From Gammaproteobacteria bacterium (GTDB lineage: Bacteria; Pseudomonadota; Gammaproteobacteria; Steroidobacterales; Steroidobacteraceae), in NCBI GenBank assembly GCA_030038755.1, contig JASHSK010000010.1:1-64000 (forward strand): a stretch of 64,000 nucleotides of DNA, in the 5' to 3' direction. Position numbers and translations under genes: made by a program. Positions within the stretch are counted from its first letter, which is position 1; each line of letters begins with the position of its first letter. This document shows positions 24,572 through 34,889 of this stretch, piece by piece. The notes beneath the pieces are model-generated. The model saw only the letters and a program-made list of their open reading frames with translations. It ran no database searches and was not told the DNA's origin.

Positions 24572-27001
24572 TTACTGACCAGCAGCTTGAATCGCCGTGA
24601 GCGTCGCACGCGCCTCACTGATTCCCACGAAGGACGCGGCGCCATCGAGCGCCTCCAGCAGCTCGGTGCGCGCCTGGTCGCGGTGTCCGGCGCGCAGCTC
24701 GGCCATGCCTAGGTGGTAGTGCACCACGTTCGATTGGGGCAGCATCTGCGCCGCACGCTGCAGCTCGGGCAGCGCCCGCGCCGTCTCGCCGAGCTTGAGC
24801 TGTACCCAGCCGGCCGTGTCGATGAGGTGTGCATCGCCGGATGCCAGGAACGGTGCCGTCAGGTCGCCCGCCTCATCGAGGCTCGCGCGATCCGCGCGGT
24901 AAGTGACCAGCAGCAGCGCGAGATTCGCAGCGACGCCCAGATTCCCGGGAGTGCGCCGGTGATAGGCCTCGTAGAGCTCGATAGCCTCGCCGGGGCGGCC
25001 CTGGCTTTCGTATAGCCCGGCGAGCTGCGAAACCAGCGCCGGCTGCGGTCCGGCCGCCTGCACGCCATGCGCGAGCGTCGCGATCGCCATCGCAGGCTCG
25101 CCGGCGGCGGATTGCGTGAGGGCAAGGTTTCGATACGGCTCCCACCACAGGGGGGCGAGCATGATCGCCTGCTGCAGCTGTGCGGCGGCATCGCGGTAGT
25201 TCCGGCCGGCCAGGTCAAGCTCTCCGACGAGATTGCGCGCGCCGGCATTCGTGGGCTGCGCCTGCACGACTGCGCGGGCGCTGGCCAGCGCCTGAGCAGG
25301 GCGCCGACCGAGCACCTCGACCTGCACCAGGGCTGTCAGCGCCGGCATCGCCGTGGGATCCAGCCGCAGGGCCTGCTCGTAGGCGCGCTCGGCTCGCGGG
25401 TACTGCCGCTGCGCCTGGGCGATCAGGCCGTCCAGATACGCAGCCGTCGCCTGCGCTTCGCTCGCATGCCCGGCAGCAACCGGTAATGGCAGCGCCCGAA
25501 ACTCTCCGACAGTGCGGCTCGCCGCGGCCGGATCCGGCGCCAGAAGCTCGGCCCGGACCAGGGCCTCGCGAGTCGCGGGATCGGTGGGAGCGATCTTCAC
25601 GGCCTGCTGCAGCAGCTCGAGGGCGGCAGCGACATCATGCGTCTGCTCGAGCAAACGCGCGAGCTCGACGCGCAGCGCGACGTCGTCCGGGGTCGCATCG
25701 AGAGCGCTCCGCAGCGCCTGCACGGCGCCGGTCGCATCACCGTCGGCCAGCCGGGCACGCCCCAGCAGCTGCAGCGCCGGCGTGAAACCCGGCCGATCGG
25801 CCAGCACGATCCCCAGGTCCGCGAGCGCCGCGGCCGGATCGTAGCTCGCGAGCTCGATCTCGGCGCGCAGTTGCAGAGCCTCGTCGTCATGGGGAGCGCT
25901 GCGCAGTACCTGTCGGATCTGATCTGCAGCCGCCACCAGCTGGCCGCGGTCGGCAAGCAGCGCCGCCATGCGCTTGCGCGCGGTCAGTGTCCCGGGACCA
26001 TCGCCGCCGGCGGCGAGGGCCGCGTAGGTGCTCAGTGCCGCTGCGATCCGGCCGGATCGCTGCTGCAACAGTGCGCGCTCGAGCTGCAGGTCGCCGTCGG
26101 TGGGGCTGGCGTTGACGAATTGCTCGAGCACCTGCTGCGCCTGCACCGCCCCGCGATACTGGAACAGGAACTCCACGTAGGCGAGCTTCGGTGCATCGTT
26201 GTCGGCGGCCGTGGCGACCGATTCCTTCAGAACGCGCTCGGCCTCATCGAGCCTGCCGGCACGCACGTACAGCTGCGAGAGCCGATAGCGCTGCGCAAGC
26301 TGGTGCGGCTGCAGCGCCGCGGTTGCCGCGAGCTGCGCGAGCGCGCGATCCGGCCGCTCGAGCTGAAGGTACATCTCGGCGAGCGCCAGGTGCAGATCGA
26401 CGGAGCGGGGGTCGTTCTGGAGCGCCGCGGCGAGCACGGCGGCCGCCGCCGCGCCCTGGCCATCCTGCTGCAGCAGTGAACCCCGCAACAGGATCGCGTT
26501 CTCGTTCCTGGGCGCGAGCTTCAGCGCTCGGGTCGCGTCGGCGAGCGCACCCTGGCGGTCGTGCAGCTGCGCGCGTGCCATCCCGCTGGCGACCAGCAGA
26601 TCCGCATCATCCGGGTGCTGCAGCAGTACCGGACCGAGCAGCTCGAGCGCCCGGTCCGGGGTGCCGGCAGTCACATACGAGCGCGCCAGACTCTCATACG
26701 CGGGCATGAAGTCGGGCGCCAGTTCGATGCTCGAGAGGTACAACTCATCGGCGTCCCGCGTCTCGCCGAGCAGTTCGGCAACCCGCCCGCCGAGGTAGCG
26801 TGCCGTGGCGCTGTAGGGAGCCACCTGCGTGGCCTCACGAAACTCGGTCTGCGCACGTAGCAGATCGCCATCCGCAAGGTACTGCTGACCGCGCTGCAGA
26901 TGCGCGGAGAGGCGCGTATCCCTGCCCTGGCATCCGGCAAGCGCCAGTGCGCAGGCGAACGTCGCAGCGACGAAGACCCCACCCGGCATGTCGATCTTCA
27001 T
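24572..27001 (-). CDS. TPR-repeat lipoprotein, PrsT-like
   Basis: An 809-residue protein made almost wholly of tetratricopeptide repeats after a lipoprotein signal peptide with lipobox LAGC (about residues 21-24). The size and layout match the PEP-CTERM-system TPR lipoprotein (PrsT) type, which usually sits in exosortase and exopolysaccharide loci. Here no exosortase is adjacent, but a PEID-tail protein lies 4 kb away. The start is set at MKIDMPGGV, which places the signal peptide at the N terminus; the longer frame adds 42 Arg-rich residues. It is the first gene of the minus-strand run leading to the regulators. Assignment as PrsT is inferred from layout. Confidence 0.75.
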   Translation of the reverse strand: MKIDMPGGVFVAATFACALALAGCQGRDTRLSAHLQRGQQYLADGDLLRAQTEFREATQVAPYSATARYLGGRVAELLGETRDADELYLSSIELAPDFMPAYESLARSYVTAGTPDRALELLGPVLLQHPDDADLLVASGMARAQLHDRQGALADATRALKLAPRNENAILLRGSLLQQDGQGAAAAAVLAAALQNDPRSVDLHLALAEMYLQLERPDRALAQLAATAALQPHQLAQRYRLSQLYVRAGRLDEAERVLKESVATAADNDAPKLAYVEFLFQYRGAVQAQQVLEQFVNASPTDGDLQLERALLQQRSGRIAAALSTYAALAAGGDGPGTLTARKRMAALLADRGQLVAAADQIRQVLRSAPHDDEALQLRAEIELASYDPAAALADLGIVLADRPGFTPALQLLGRARLADGDATGAVQALRSALDATPDDVALRVELARLLEQTHDVAAALELLQQAVKIAPTDPATREALVRAELLAPDPAAASRTVGEFRALPLPVAAGHASEAQATAAYLDGLIAQAQRQYPRAERAYEQALRLDPTAMPALTALVQVEVLGRRPAQALASARAVVQAQPTNAGARNLVGELDLAGRNYRDAAAQLQQAIMLAPLWWEPYRNLALTQSAAGEPAMAIATLAHGVQAAGPQPALVSQLAGLYESQGRPGEAIELYEAYHRRTPGNLGVAANLALLLVTYRADRASLDEAGDLTAPFLASGDAHLIDTAGWVQLKLGETARALPELQRAAQMLPQSNVVHYHLGMAELRAGHRDQARTELLEALDGAASFVGISEARATLTAIQAAGQ

Positions 27002-27188
27002 GATCCACCGGCGCCACGCTGATGAGCCGGGGCGCTTTGCGCGCCCGACCGTCGCGGCCCCGGAAGATAGTTTACGCGAGCTTGCTGCTGAGCGGCGCGC
27101 CTCGGTATGCCGCGACAGCGTATGCACCGCGGTACGTGCGACAATGGCTCCGCGGGAATCCGGGCCGCTCCTTGCCCCTCAGGCGGTG

Positions 27189-27695
27189 ATGTCGTCCATG
27201 CGCAGGCAGCTGATTCTCCTGCGGCACGCCAAGGCCGCGAAGACACTGAAGACGACTGCGCATCGCGATGCGCAGCGGCCGCTCACCAGGCGTGGCAGGA
27301 GGGATGCGAGCATCGTGGGCGCCCATCTTGACAGGCGGGGCTTCCGCCCGGACCTGATTTGGACCAGCCCGGCCCGTCGCGCGCTCGATACCGCGCGCAT
27401 CCTTGCCAGGCGGCTCGGCTACAAGCGCAAGAGCATCCAGATCGACGGCCGGCTCTATGCCGCAACGGCCGCTACGCTGTTACGGTTGATTCGTCACCTG
27501 AAAAGGGACGATGCGCGCGTGCTGCTGTGTGGCCACAATCCCGAATTGCTCGGCGCCGCCAATCGGCTGGGGGCGCGCCTGGACAGATTGCCGACTTCCG
27601 GCTGGGTGCGATTCAAGTTTGACGTGGGCGATTGGTCGCGCGTGGCCGCCGCGAATCTCGCGCGCGTACACAGTGATCGCCCGAAGAGAGACTGA
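27189..27695 (+). CDS. SixA-like histidine phosphatase
   Basis: A 168-residue protein of the histidine phosphatase superfamily, SixA branch. The catalytic RHAKA motif follows ILL at about residues 10-14; the second histidine lies in LLCGHNPELL near 115. SixA removes phosphate from phosphohistidine in HPt or phosphotransferase proteins in the cytoplasm. The start at MSSMRRQ matches the usual SixA length; the longer frame upstream overlaps the TPR gene's start region. It is divergent from the TPR lipoprotein. Confidence 0.85.
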   Translation: MSSMRRQLILLRHAKAAKTLKTTAHRDAQRPLTRRGRRDASIVGAHLDRRGFRPDLIWTSPARRALDTARILARRLGYKRKSIQIDGRLYAATAATLLRLIRHLKRDDARVLLCGHNPELLGAANRLGARLDRLPTSGWVRFKFDVGDWSRVAAANLARVHSDRPKRD

Positions 27696-27714
27696 GGCCA
27701 CGCAGCCGCGCGCC

Positions 27715-28446
27715 TCAGCGATCTGTCACGCAGCCGCGCTGGTCCTGATCGAACTGATCGAACAGCCGTGCCGCCCCGGGCCCCGAAAGCGTCTCGATGC
27801 GATGCCCCTGACCCTCCTCCACCCGGTAGGTCAGCGGCATGCCGCGGGCGCGGAACTCCACGGCCTCCTGCTGCATCGGCTTGTCGAAACCGAGCTCGTC
27901 GTGCTGGCCAACGAACATATGAATGCACATCCTGGAGATGGCGGCGATGTGCGCGGCCGTGGGGAAGAGCAGGTAACCCGGGAATGCCGTGATCGATACG
28001 AAGTACTGCGGATAGAGCGAGGCGACTTCGAAGGCGCTGATCCCGCCATTGGACAGCCCGGCGGCGCGAAACTTACTGTCCTTGATCTTATAGCTCGCGA
28101 GGATCTGACGCAGAAATGCCGGGATGATCCGCTCGCCGCCCTGGAAGAACAGTTGCCCCTCGGGCGCCGCGGGCATGACGACGATGTAGCCGCGCCTTTC
28201 GGCCTCGTGCCGAAAGGTCGTGGCCACGATGCGCTGGTCGAGGTCGGCGGTCTGCGGGCCGGGACCGAACGCAAGGATCGCCGGATAGGCCCTGGAGGCG
28301 TCGTAGCCGTTGGGCAGCACCACCTCGTACTGAACCGTCGAACCATCGATCCGGGTGGTTTTATCCACCACCGTGGCCTCCGCGAGCTGCACGCCGGCGC
28401 TCAGGACCAGGACCGCAGACCACAGCAGCCATTTGCAGAATCCCAT
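27715..28446 (-). CDS. Secreted alpha/beta hydrolase, esterase/depolymerase type
   Basis: A 243-residue protein with a signal peptide (MGFCKWLLWSAVLVLSAG). It has the fold of small esterases related to PHB depolymerase or dienelactone hydrolase: VVLPNGYD, nucleophile elbow GLSNGG, acid in FVGQHDELG and base in GQGHRIET. The start is taken at MGFCKW so the signal peptide is N-terminal. It follows the CapA-like gene by 46 bases, so they are likely co-transcribed. The substrate is unknown. Confidence 0.85.
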   Translation of the reverse strand: MGFCKWLLWSAVLVLSAGVQLAEATVVDKTTRIDGSTVQYEVVLPNGYDASRAYPAILAFGPGPQTADLDQRIVATTFRHEAERRGYIVVMPAAPEGQLFFQGGERIIPAFLRQILASYKIKDSKFRAAGLSNGGISAFEVASLYPQYFVSITAFPGYLLFPTAAHIAAISRMCIHMFVGQHDELGFDKPMQQEAVEFRARGMPLTYRVEEGQGHRIETLSGPGAARLFDQFDQDQRGCVTDR

Positions 28447-28492
28447 CGCTTTCACCCCGTTGTCATCGCCCGCGATCATCTCCACGGGCCGA

Positions 28493-29764
28493 TCATCGTG
28501 GCAGACGAATCTGAGCCGTATCCCCCCGCACGTCAATCACGGTGCCGAACGGGCGCGACAGCTCGGCGAGCCGCTCGAGGATGTAGCGCGCCTGCGCACC
28601 CACCGCCGGCGCCGGCAGTCCGCGCGTATCCAGGAACTGGTTGTTGGTGTATTCGCTGTGAACGTCCGGCTGCCCCTGGCCGATGTCGTTCAGCGCGATC
28701 GGCTGCAGCGAGATCGAGCGCAGCTTGCCGCCGGTGAAGCGCACATAGGCCAGGGCGCTCTCCCAGGCCATCGGCTCGTCAATGTACGTCAGAGTCGGCG
28801 GCACGTTATAGAGCAAATTGCCGAGGTCGTAGAAGATCGGCCGCCCGCGGTAAATCTCGATACCGTGCAGCAGCGGTGCGCCGTGCATCACCACGATGTC
28901 GGCGCCGGCGTCCACCTCGGCGTGCACCCAGCTTTGCAGCCAGCGGGCAGGCCGCAGACGCTGCGGCATGCCTTCGAGAAAGATCGTCGCGAACGATTCG
29001 TTCTCGAAGACGTGATTGTGCTGATACACGATGACCAGATCGGCGTGCCGCCTGGCCTCACGGATGCTCCGCAGAATGCGCTGCGCATCCTGTGCGTTGG
29101 GGATGTTCGCCGGCGCGGCCGGCAGATCCGCGGTCGCTTCGTTCTGCCGCCCGCCCGCTTCGATGCGCAGTTCGTCGACACCGGGGTGATCAACGCCCGC
29201 GGCAGCCCCGGGGCCGATCAGACCCGAGGCACTGGCCACCAGCGCGACTGTCCCTTGGGCCGTTCTCAGATAGGCCGGACTGGCCGCTTGCGCCTGCGTG
29301 TTGCCGGTTCCCGCGTGCACCAGGTGGCGGCGGTCGGCCTCACGAATGGTATTTTCGATTCCCGCACCCTGCAGATCGAACGCGTGGTTGTCCGCCAACG
29401 CCAGCAGGTTGAAACCGCAGGCCTGCAACGCGTCGAGCGCCGCGGGCGGAGTGAGAAATCCGCGACCCTGGTGGACTGATTGGCCCGGCTCGGCGACGGT
29501 GCCTTCCAGGTTGGTGAAGCGCACGTCGCCCTTCAGCAGCGAGCGGATCGTCTGCACGGTCGCGGGCGCGGTCGCGCGGATATCCGAGCGGATCATCGAC
29601 TGTCCAGCCAGCGTGATCGTCAGGTCAGCCGCTTGCGGCCACGCCGGAGCGCCGCTGAGGACGGCGGTCAGGGCCGCCAGTGTGACGACGACGAGCGAAG
29701 CTGGTCGCCCCGCATCGCCCGAGCAACCCGAATGACAACCCGAACTACCCGTTGAGCCCTGCAT
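28493..29764 (-). CDS. CapA-family (poly-gamma-glutamate capsule type) metallophosphatase-like protein
   Basis: About 423 residues. A signal peptide (hydrophobic about 24-42, cleavage near AWPQA) precedes a CapA/PGA_cap domain: VRFTNLEGTV, GFNLLALADNHAFD, YQHNHVFENES and VVMHGAPLLHGIEIY. Relatives are calcineurin-fold, exported proteins linked to capsule or envelope polymer metabolism; no capB/capC genes are nearby, so gamma-polyglutamate synthesis is not implied. The start is uncertain: in-frame ATGs also occur at 29833 and 29893, none with a good ribosome site. I chose the one giving a normal-length signal peptide. Confidence 0.8.
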   Translation of the reverse strand: MQGSTGSSGCHSGCSGDAGRPASLVVVTLAALTAVLSGAPAWPQAADLTITLAGQSMIRSDIRATAPATVQTIRSLLKGDVRFTNLEGTVAEPGQSVHQGRGFLTPPAALDALQACGFNLLALADNHAFDLQGAGIENTIREADRRHLVHAGTGNTQAQAASPAYLRTAQGTVALVASASGLIGPGAAAGVDHPGVDELRIEAGGRQNEATADLPAAPANIPNAQDAQRILRSIREARRHADLVIVYQHNHVFENESFATIFLEGMPQRLRPARWLQSWVHAEVDAGADIVVMHGAPLLHGIEIYRGRPIFYDLGNLLYNVPPTLTYIDEPMAWESALAYVRFTGGKLRSISLQPIALNDIGQGQPDVHSEYTNNQFLDTRGLPAPAVGAQARYILERLAELSRPFGTVIDVRGDTAQIRLPR

Positions 29765-29922
29765 GACGGTGTGGGGTCTCGCGGTGGCATCGGCGGCAGT
29801 GGCCGCCAGGCGCGTCCGTAGCCCCTGCAGCATAAGGCGAGCCCCGTGCGCTGGTCCAGATCGCGCTCGGGACGATTCGGGCGATCGCGACATCGCCGGC
29901 TACGCAGTAGGATAGCTCGGTG

Positions 29923-30924
29923 ATGAAAATCGCAGTGATCGGCGCCGGCGCCGTCGGCGGGTATCTGAGCGCAAAGCTCGCGGCGGCGGGCGAGCAGGTG
30001 ACCGTGATTGCTCGCGGCGCGAACCTTGCGGCCATCAAGACACGAGGGCTGCGACTGATCCAGGAGGACGGCAGCGAGGTTCACGCCACGAACCTGCGCG
30101 CCTATGCGCACCCCGAGGAGGCTGGGACACAGGACTTCGTGCTGCTGGCAGTCAAGGCCCACCAGGTCGAGGCGGTCGCAACCAGCATCGCGCACCTGTG
30201 CGATGAGCGCACCGCGATCGTCACGCTGCAGAATGGGATCCCCTGGTGGTACTTCTACAACCACGGAGGCATCCATGCGGGTCGAGCTGTGCACGCAGCC
30301 GATCCGGGCGGCACCGTCGCGGCGCATATCGATGCCGCGCGGGTGATCGGCTGCGTGGTCTATCCGGCGGCAACACTGATCGCTCCTGGGACCATCCAGG
30401 TGGTTGAAGGCAATCGCTTCACGCTGGGCGAGCCGGATGGGACGGAATCCGAGCGCGTCAGAACGCTCGCTGCGTGTCTCCTCAACGCCGGCTTCAAGGC
30501 TCCCATCACCGCGGATATTCGCGGCGAGATCTGGCTGAAGCTGTGGGGGAATCTGACCTTCAATCCGCTCAGCGCGCTGACCCACGCGACGCTGATCGAC
30601 ATCTGCCGGTTCGCCGCCACGCGCGAGCTTGCCGCCACCATGATGAGGGAGGCGGAGACCGTGGCGAACAAGCTGGGGATCGTGTTTCGAGTCGGCATAG
30701 AGCGCCGCATCGCTGGAGCCGAGAGAATCGGTGCGCACAAGACGTCGATGTTGCAGGACGTGGAGCAGGGCAGGCCCATCGAGCTCGATGCACTGATGGG
30801 CTCAGTGGTGGAGCTCGGCGCATTGACCGGGACGCCCACGCCATGCATCAGCGCCCTGTATGCGATCACGAGCCTGCTCGCCAGGACCCTGGAGACGCAG
30901 CACGGCCGGCTGCGGATCAGCTAG
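29923..30924 (+). CDS. 2-dehydropantoate 2-reductase family protein (ApbA/PanE-like)
   Basis: A 333-residue cytoplasmic reductase. It starts with the NADP-binding motif GAGAVGG, has the conserved LAVKAHQ lysine and LQNGIP block, and a C-terminal helical domain with [18 protein letters not shown]. PanE makes pantoate for coenzyme A, but many paralogues reduce other ketoacids, so the substrate is uncertain. It converges on the CoA-transferase gene, overlapping its end by 4 bases. A GTG sits one codon before the chosen ATG. Confidence 0.88.
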   Translation: MKIAVIGAGAVGGYLSAKLAAAGEQVTVIARGANLAAIKTRGLRLIQEDGSEVHATNLRAYAHPEEAGTQDFVLLAVKAHQVEAVATSIAHLCDERTAIVTLQNGIPWWYFYNHGGIHAGRAVHAADPGGTVAAHIDAARVIGCVVYPAATLIAPGTIQVVEGNRFTLGEPDGTESERVRTLAACLLNAGFKAPITADIRGEIWLKLWGNLTFNPLSALTHATLIDICRFAATRELAATMMREAETVANKLGIVFRVGIERRIAGAERIGAHKTSMLQDVEQGRPIELDALMGSVVELGALTGTPTPCISALYAITSLLARTLETQHGRLRIS

Positions 30925-32165
30925 ATCACCTTCGTGCTGCGCAGCGCGCCGATCGCGGCGCTGGTATAGCCGATCTCCGTCAGGATTTCCTCGGTGTGTT
31001 CGCCGAGCAGGGGTGAGCGCCTCACCTGCGTGACGCTCGCGCTCAGCTTGATGGGATTGCCGACGCTCAGGTAGGTGCCGCGCTGCGGGTGCTCCACCTC
31101 GACGATGGTACCGTTTGCCCTGAGCGCTGCATCATTGGCGAGCTCTTGCATCGATAGGATCGGGCCACAGGGAATATCGTGCTCGTTCAGTATCGCCATC
31201 GCCTCGTACTTGGTCTGAGTGATCGTCCACGCCTCGACGGCGGCGAAAACCTCGTCCAGCCGCGCCAGCCGCGCCTCCGGGGTGCAGAAGGCCGGATCGG
31301 AGATCCATGCCTCCCTGCCGATCACCTGACAGATCTGCTGCCAGACGGGCGCCTGCGCAATGAAATATAGATAGGCGTTCGGGTCGGTCTCCCATCCCTT
31401 GCACTTCACGATGGTTCCCGGCTGCCCTCCTCCGGAGGCATTTGCCGAGCGCGGCACGGCACTGCCGAAGCGTCCGTGGGGGTACTGTGGATACTCCCTC
31501 AGAACCCCCTGGTGCCCCAGTCGCTGCTGATCGCGCAGCTTGACGCGGCATAGGTTCAGAACGCTGTCCTGCATGGCCGCCAGCACGCGCTGCCCGTGCC
31601 CCGTCGCCGTGCGCTGGTACAGCGCCGCCACGATCCCGAGCGCGAGATGCAGCCCGGTGCCGCTATCACCGATCTGCGCACCAGTGACCAGCGGGGGGCC
31701 GTCGTCGAAACCCGTGGTCGAGGCCGCGCCGCCCGCACATTGCGCAATGTTTTCGTATGCCTTGCACTCCTCGTAAGGACCGGGACCAAAGCCCTTGACG
31801 GAGGCGACGATCATGCGGGGGTTGAGCGCCTGAATGCGGTTCCAGCTGAAGCCCATCCGATCCAGCGCTCCCGGGGCAAAGTTCTCGACCAGCACGTCGC
31901 AATACTGGACCAGCCGCTCGAGTACCTGCTTCCCATCGACACTCTTGGTGTCCAGGGTGATGGAGCGCTTATTGTGGTTCAGCATCGTAAAGTAGAGGCT
32001 GTCGACGCCGGGAATGTCGCGCAGCTGCTGGCGTGTGATATCGCCGCCCGGCTTCTCCACCTTGATGACGTCGGCTCCGAGCCAGGCCAGCAGCTGCGTG
32101 CACGTGGGTCCCGACTGCACATGGGTGAAATCAAGAATGCGTACGCCGTCCAATGCCCGTCCCAT
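30921..32165 (-). CDS. frc: Formyl-CoA:oxalate CoA-transferase
   Basis: A 414-residue class III CoA-transferase. The N-terminal [20 protein letters not shown] block, [42 protein letters not shown] and [20 protein letters not shown] match formyl-CoA transferases over the whole length. The catalytic Asp is in [10 protein letters not shown] (about 167). The enzyme moves CoA from formyl-CoA to oxalate. Its usual partner oxalyl-CoA decarboxylase (oxc) is not in this window. The ATG at 32165 has a GGGGG-type ribosome site; a GTG two codons upstream is also open. Confidence 0.9.
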   Translation of the reverse strand: MGRALDGVRILDFTHVQSGPTCTQLLAWLGADVIKVEKPGGDITRQQLRDIPGVDSLYFTMLNHNKRSITLDTKSVDGKQVLERLVQYCDVLVENFAPGALDRMGFSWNRIQALNPRMIVASVKGFGPGPYEECKAYENIAQCAGGAASTTGFDDGPPLVTGAQIGDSGTGLHLALGIVAALYQRTATGHGQRVLAAMQDSVLNLCRVKLRDQQRLGHQGVLREYPQYPHGRFGSAVPRSANASGGGQPGTIVKCKGWETDPNAYLYFIAQAPVWQQICQVIGREAWISDPAFCTPEARLARLDEVFAAVEAWTITQTKYEAMAILNEHDIPCGPILSMQELANDAALRANGTIVEVEHPQRGTYLSVGNPIKLSASVTQVRRSPLLGEHTEEILTEIGYTSAAIGALRSTKVI

Positions 32166-32369
32166 GAGCACACCCCCGCTTGCGACGATCCAAGGCGCAG
32201 CATTCTACTCACTACGCCCCACCACCGCCGAACGCCCCGCCACCGCTGACGCGGTGCTGTGCCTCCGGCGCGGCGGCTCATCCCCCGAGGCGCCCCGGCG
32301 CGGCGCAGCAGGCAACTTTGACCCGCACTGATAGAATCACGGCCTTTGCATCGTCGCGCCGACGGAACC

Positions 32370-32873
32370 ATGAACGAGCCGCGCAGTAGCAGTCCAGACG
32401 CCGGATTCAACGAATGGAACGAACTGCGTCTGGGAAGACAGTGTCCCTTCGATGAACCGCGACCGGCATCCAGCGACGGCTGGGATGTCGTCGGCACTCT
32501 GCAGGTCTCGACACTGTATCTCGGCGGGAATCAGAGCTACCGCGGCCACTGCCTGCTGATCCTCGATCTGCGACACGCCACTCGGCCGGACGAGCTGTCC
32601 CGCGAAGAGTGGCTGCGCTTCTGCGCCGATCTGCACGCGGCGCAGAGCGTGATCATCCGCACTCTGCATCCGGACCACATCAACATAGCCTCCCTGGGCA
32701 ACGTCGTACCGCACCTGCATTGGCATATCATTCCCCGCTACCGAGGCGACCCCCGCTGGGGTGCGCCCATATGGACGACCGATACCGGTGAAATGCCGGA
32801 CGTCAGACTGGCCCCGCACGAGCGCAGCAGACTGCTGCAGAGTCTGCGTGAAGCTCTCGCTTCAACAGGATGA
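32370..32873 (+). CDS. HIT-family hydrolase
   Basis: A 167-residue histidine-triad protein. The signature HLHWHIIPR (about 118-126) replaces the usual HxHxHxx with Leu, Trp and Ile at the x positions, as in other HIT enzymes. HIT proteins cleave nucleoside phosphoramidates or dinucleotides in the cytoplasm. The start is MNEPRSSS, after a candidate -10-like TAGAAT about 35 bases upstream. Exact substrate unknown. Confidence 0.87.
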   Translation: MNEPRSSSPDAGFNEWNELRLGRQCPFDEPRPASSDGWDVVGTLQVSTLYLGGNQSYRGHCLLILDLRHATRPDELSREEWLRFCADLHAAQSVIIRTLHPDHINIASLGNVVPHLHWHIIPRYRGDPRWGAPIWTTDTGEMPDVRLAPHERSRLLQSLREALASTG

Positions 32874-32890
32874 TTTAATTCAGATAAATG

Positions 32891-33913
32891 TCAGCGCCAG
32901 CCGAGCGCTGGCGCGACGTGAGTGAGCACCGCCTCGATGACGTGTGCGTTGTAGGTAACGCCCAGCTGGTTCGGAACCGTCAGCAGCAGGGTGTCCGCCT
33001 CCGAGATTGCCTGGTCCTCGCGCAGCTGCTCGATGAGCACGTCGGGCTCCGCGGCGTAGCTGCGGCCGAAGATCGCACGCGTCTTCTCGTCGATGAAGCC
33101 GATCTGGTCCGCCTCGCTGCCGTCACCCCCGAAATAAGCCCGGTCCTGGTCATTGACCAGCGCGAAAATGCTGCGACTCACCGATACCCTCGGCTCCCGT
33201 GCATGACCCGCCTCCTTCCAGGCGCTGCGAAAGGCGCGGATCTGTGCGGCCTGCTGAATGTGGAACGGCTCCCCGCTCTCATCGTTCTTCAGCGTGGAGC
33301 TCTGCAGATGCATGCCGAGCTTCCCCGCCCACGCCGCGGTAGCGTTGGAGCCGGCACCCCACCAGATGCGCTCGCGCAGTCCGGTCGAATGAGGTTCGGT
33401 TCTCAGCAGACCGGGCGGATTGGGGAACATCGGCCGCGGATTCGGCTGCGCGAAGCCCTCGCCGCGCAGCACTTCGAGTAGTACCTGCGCATGGCGGCGG
33501 CCCATATCGGCATCACTCTCACCTTCCGCGGGCTGATACCCGAAGTAGCGCCAACCCTCGATCACCTGTTCGGGTGAGCCGCGGCTGATACCCAGCTGCA
33601 GACGCCCGCCGGCGATCAGGTCCGCGGCACCCGCATCTTCGGCCATGTACAGCGGATTCTCATAACGCATATCGATCACGGCGGTGCCGATCTCGATCCG
33701 GCGGGTCCTGGCTCCCACAGCGGCCAGCAGTGGGAACGGAGAGGAGAGCTGGCGGGCGAAATGATGGACACGGAAAAAGGCGCCATCCGCGCCGAGCTCC
33801 TCGGCCGCCACCGCGAGGTCGATGGATTGCAGCAACGCGTCCGCCGCCGAGCGCGTCTGCGAGCGGGGTGAAGGCGTCCAGTGTCCGAAGGAAAGAAAGC
33901 CGATCTTCTTCAT
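32891..33913 (-). CDS. LLM-class flavin-dependent oxidoreductase
   Basis: A 340-residue luciferase-like protein, distinct from the one at 12148. It has the N-terminal MKKIGFLSFGHW, LGADGAFFRVHHFARQ, GRLQLGISRGSPEQVI and IWWGAGSN blocks of short-chain FMN-dependent members. It likely oxidises a small organic substrate in the cytoplasm. The start MKKIG is chosen for family fit; it is divergent from the GFA gene with only 55 bases between them, so the two probably share a control region. Confidence 0.88.
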   Translation of the reverse strand: MKKIGFLSFGHWTPSPRSQTRSAADALLQSIDLAVAAEELGADGAFFRVHHFARQLSSPFPLLAAVGARTRRIEIGTAVIDMRYENPLYMAEDAGAADLIAGGRLQLGISRGSPEQVIEGWRYFGYQPAEGESDADMGRRHAQVLLEVLRGEGFAQPNPRPMFPNPPGLLRTEPHSTGLRERIWWGAGSNATAAWAGKLGMHLQSSTLKNDESGEPFHIQQAAQIRAFRSAWKEAGHAREPRVSVSRSIFALVNDQDRAYFGGDGSEADQIGFIDEKTRAIFGRSYAAEPDVLIEQLREDQAISEADTLLLTVPNQLGVTYNAHVIEAVLTHVAPALGWR

Positions 33914-33968
33914 GGGTGTACAGTAACCGATAAGCCGATCTGCGGTCACGGCATCTGGAGAAAGCATC

Positions 33969-34820
33969 ATGGTCCAAGGCTCGTGCTTCTGCGGAACCGT
34001 CCGCTACCAGGCCAGCGGGCCGTTCGACTCGATGATCAGCTGTCATTGCTCGATGTGCCGCAAGCACCACGGCGCGGCCTTCGCCACGTACGTAGCGACA
34101 CCGCTGGACGGCTTCCGCTGGGTACAGGGCGAAGACGCCCTGCTGAGGTACCAATCCTCCCCGCATTCGGCACGTAACAGCTGCAGCGTTTGCGGATCCA
34201 CGGTCCCCACCGTGCTGGAAGCACACGCGCTGGCGGTGCTTCCCGCCGGAGCTCTCGAAGGAGAGCTCGGTATCAGGCCCCAGGCTCATATCTTCGTCGG
34301 CTCAAAGGCGCCCTGGTACACGATCACCGACGACCTGCCGCAGCACTGCGAGAATCCGCCGGAATTCGCGACACCGGGACTGTCTCGCCCGGAGATCAAG
34401 GCGCGTCCCGGAATCACCGAGGGCAGTTGCCTGTGCGGCGCCGTGGCTTACGAGGCGGCAGGCGACGCGCTGTTCATGCAAAACTGTCATTGCCTTCGGT
34501 GTCGTCGCGCGCGGGGCGCGGCGCACGGTACCAACCTCTTCTACAAGGACACTCAATTCCGCTGGCTGCGCGGCGGCGAGTGGGTCGGTGAATATAAGCT
34601 GCCCGAAGCCAGGTTCTATACGACGGCTTTCTGCCGCCAGTGTGGCGCCGCCGTACCGCGTGTCTCTTCGGACCGCGGCATCGTCGTCATTCCGGCGGGA
34701 GGTCTCGACACCGATCCGCCGCTGCGGCCGCAGCGTCATATCTTCACGCACCACAAGGCGGCGTGGTTCGAGATCACCGACCCGCTGCCGCAGTTTGCCG
34801 ACGCGCCGCCGGCCATCTAG
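33969..34820 (+). CDS. Tandem GFA-domain protein
   Basis: A 283-residue protein made of two glutathione-dependent formaldehyde-activating (GFA/CENP-V) domains in one chain. Domain 1 (about 1-125): GSCFCG, CHCSMCRK, CSVCGS. Domain 2 (about 150-270): GSCLCG, CHCLRCRR, CRQCGA. Each has the full set of zinc cysteines. Most GFA proteins have one domain. The domains differ in sequence, so the duplication is not recent. Formaldehyde chemistry is not proven for most members. Confidence 0.88.
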   Translation: MVQGSCFCGTVRYQASGPFDSMISCHCSMCRKHHGAAFATYVATPLDGFRWVQGEDALLRYQSSPHSARNSCSVCGSTVPTVLEAHALAVLPAGALEGELGIRPQAHIFVGSKAPWYTITDDLPQHCENPPEFATPGLSRPEIKARPGITEGSCLCGAVAYEAAGDALFMQNCHCLRCRRARGAAHGTNLFYKDTQFRWLRGGEWVGEYKLPEARFYTTAFCRQCGAAVPRVSSDRGIVVIPAGGLDTDPPLRPQRHIFTHHKAAWFEITDPLPQFADAPPAI

Positions 34821-34889
34821 CTGCGGCGCCACTGCTGACGGTGCGCTCGCCAGGCGCCCCTGCTAACCACTGGCCCGCGGTTCGCCCGG

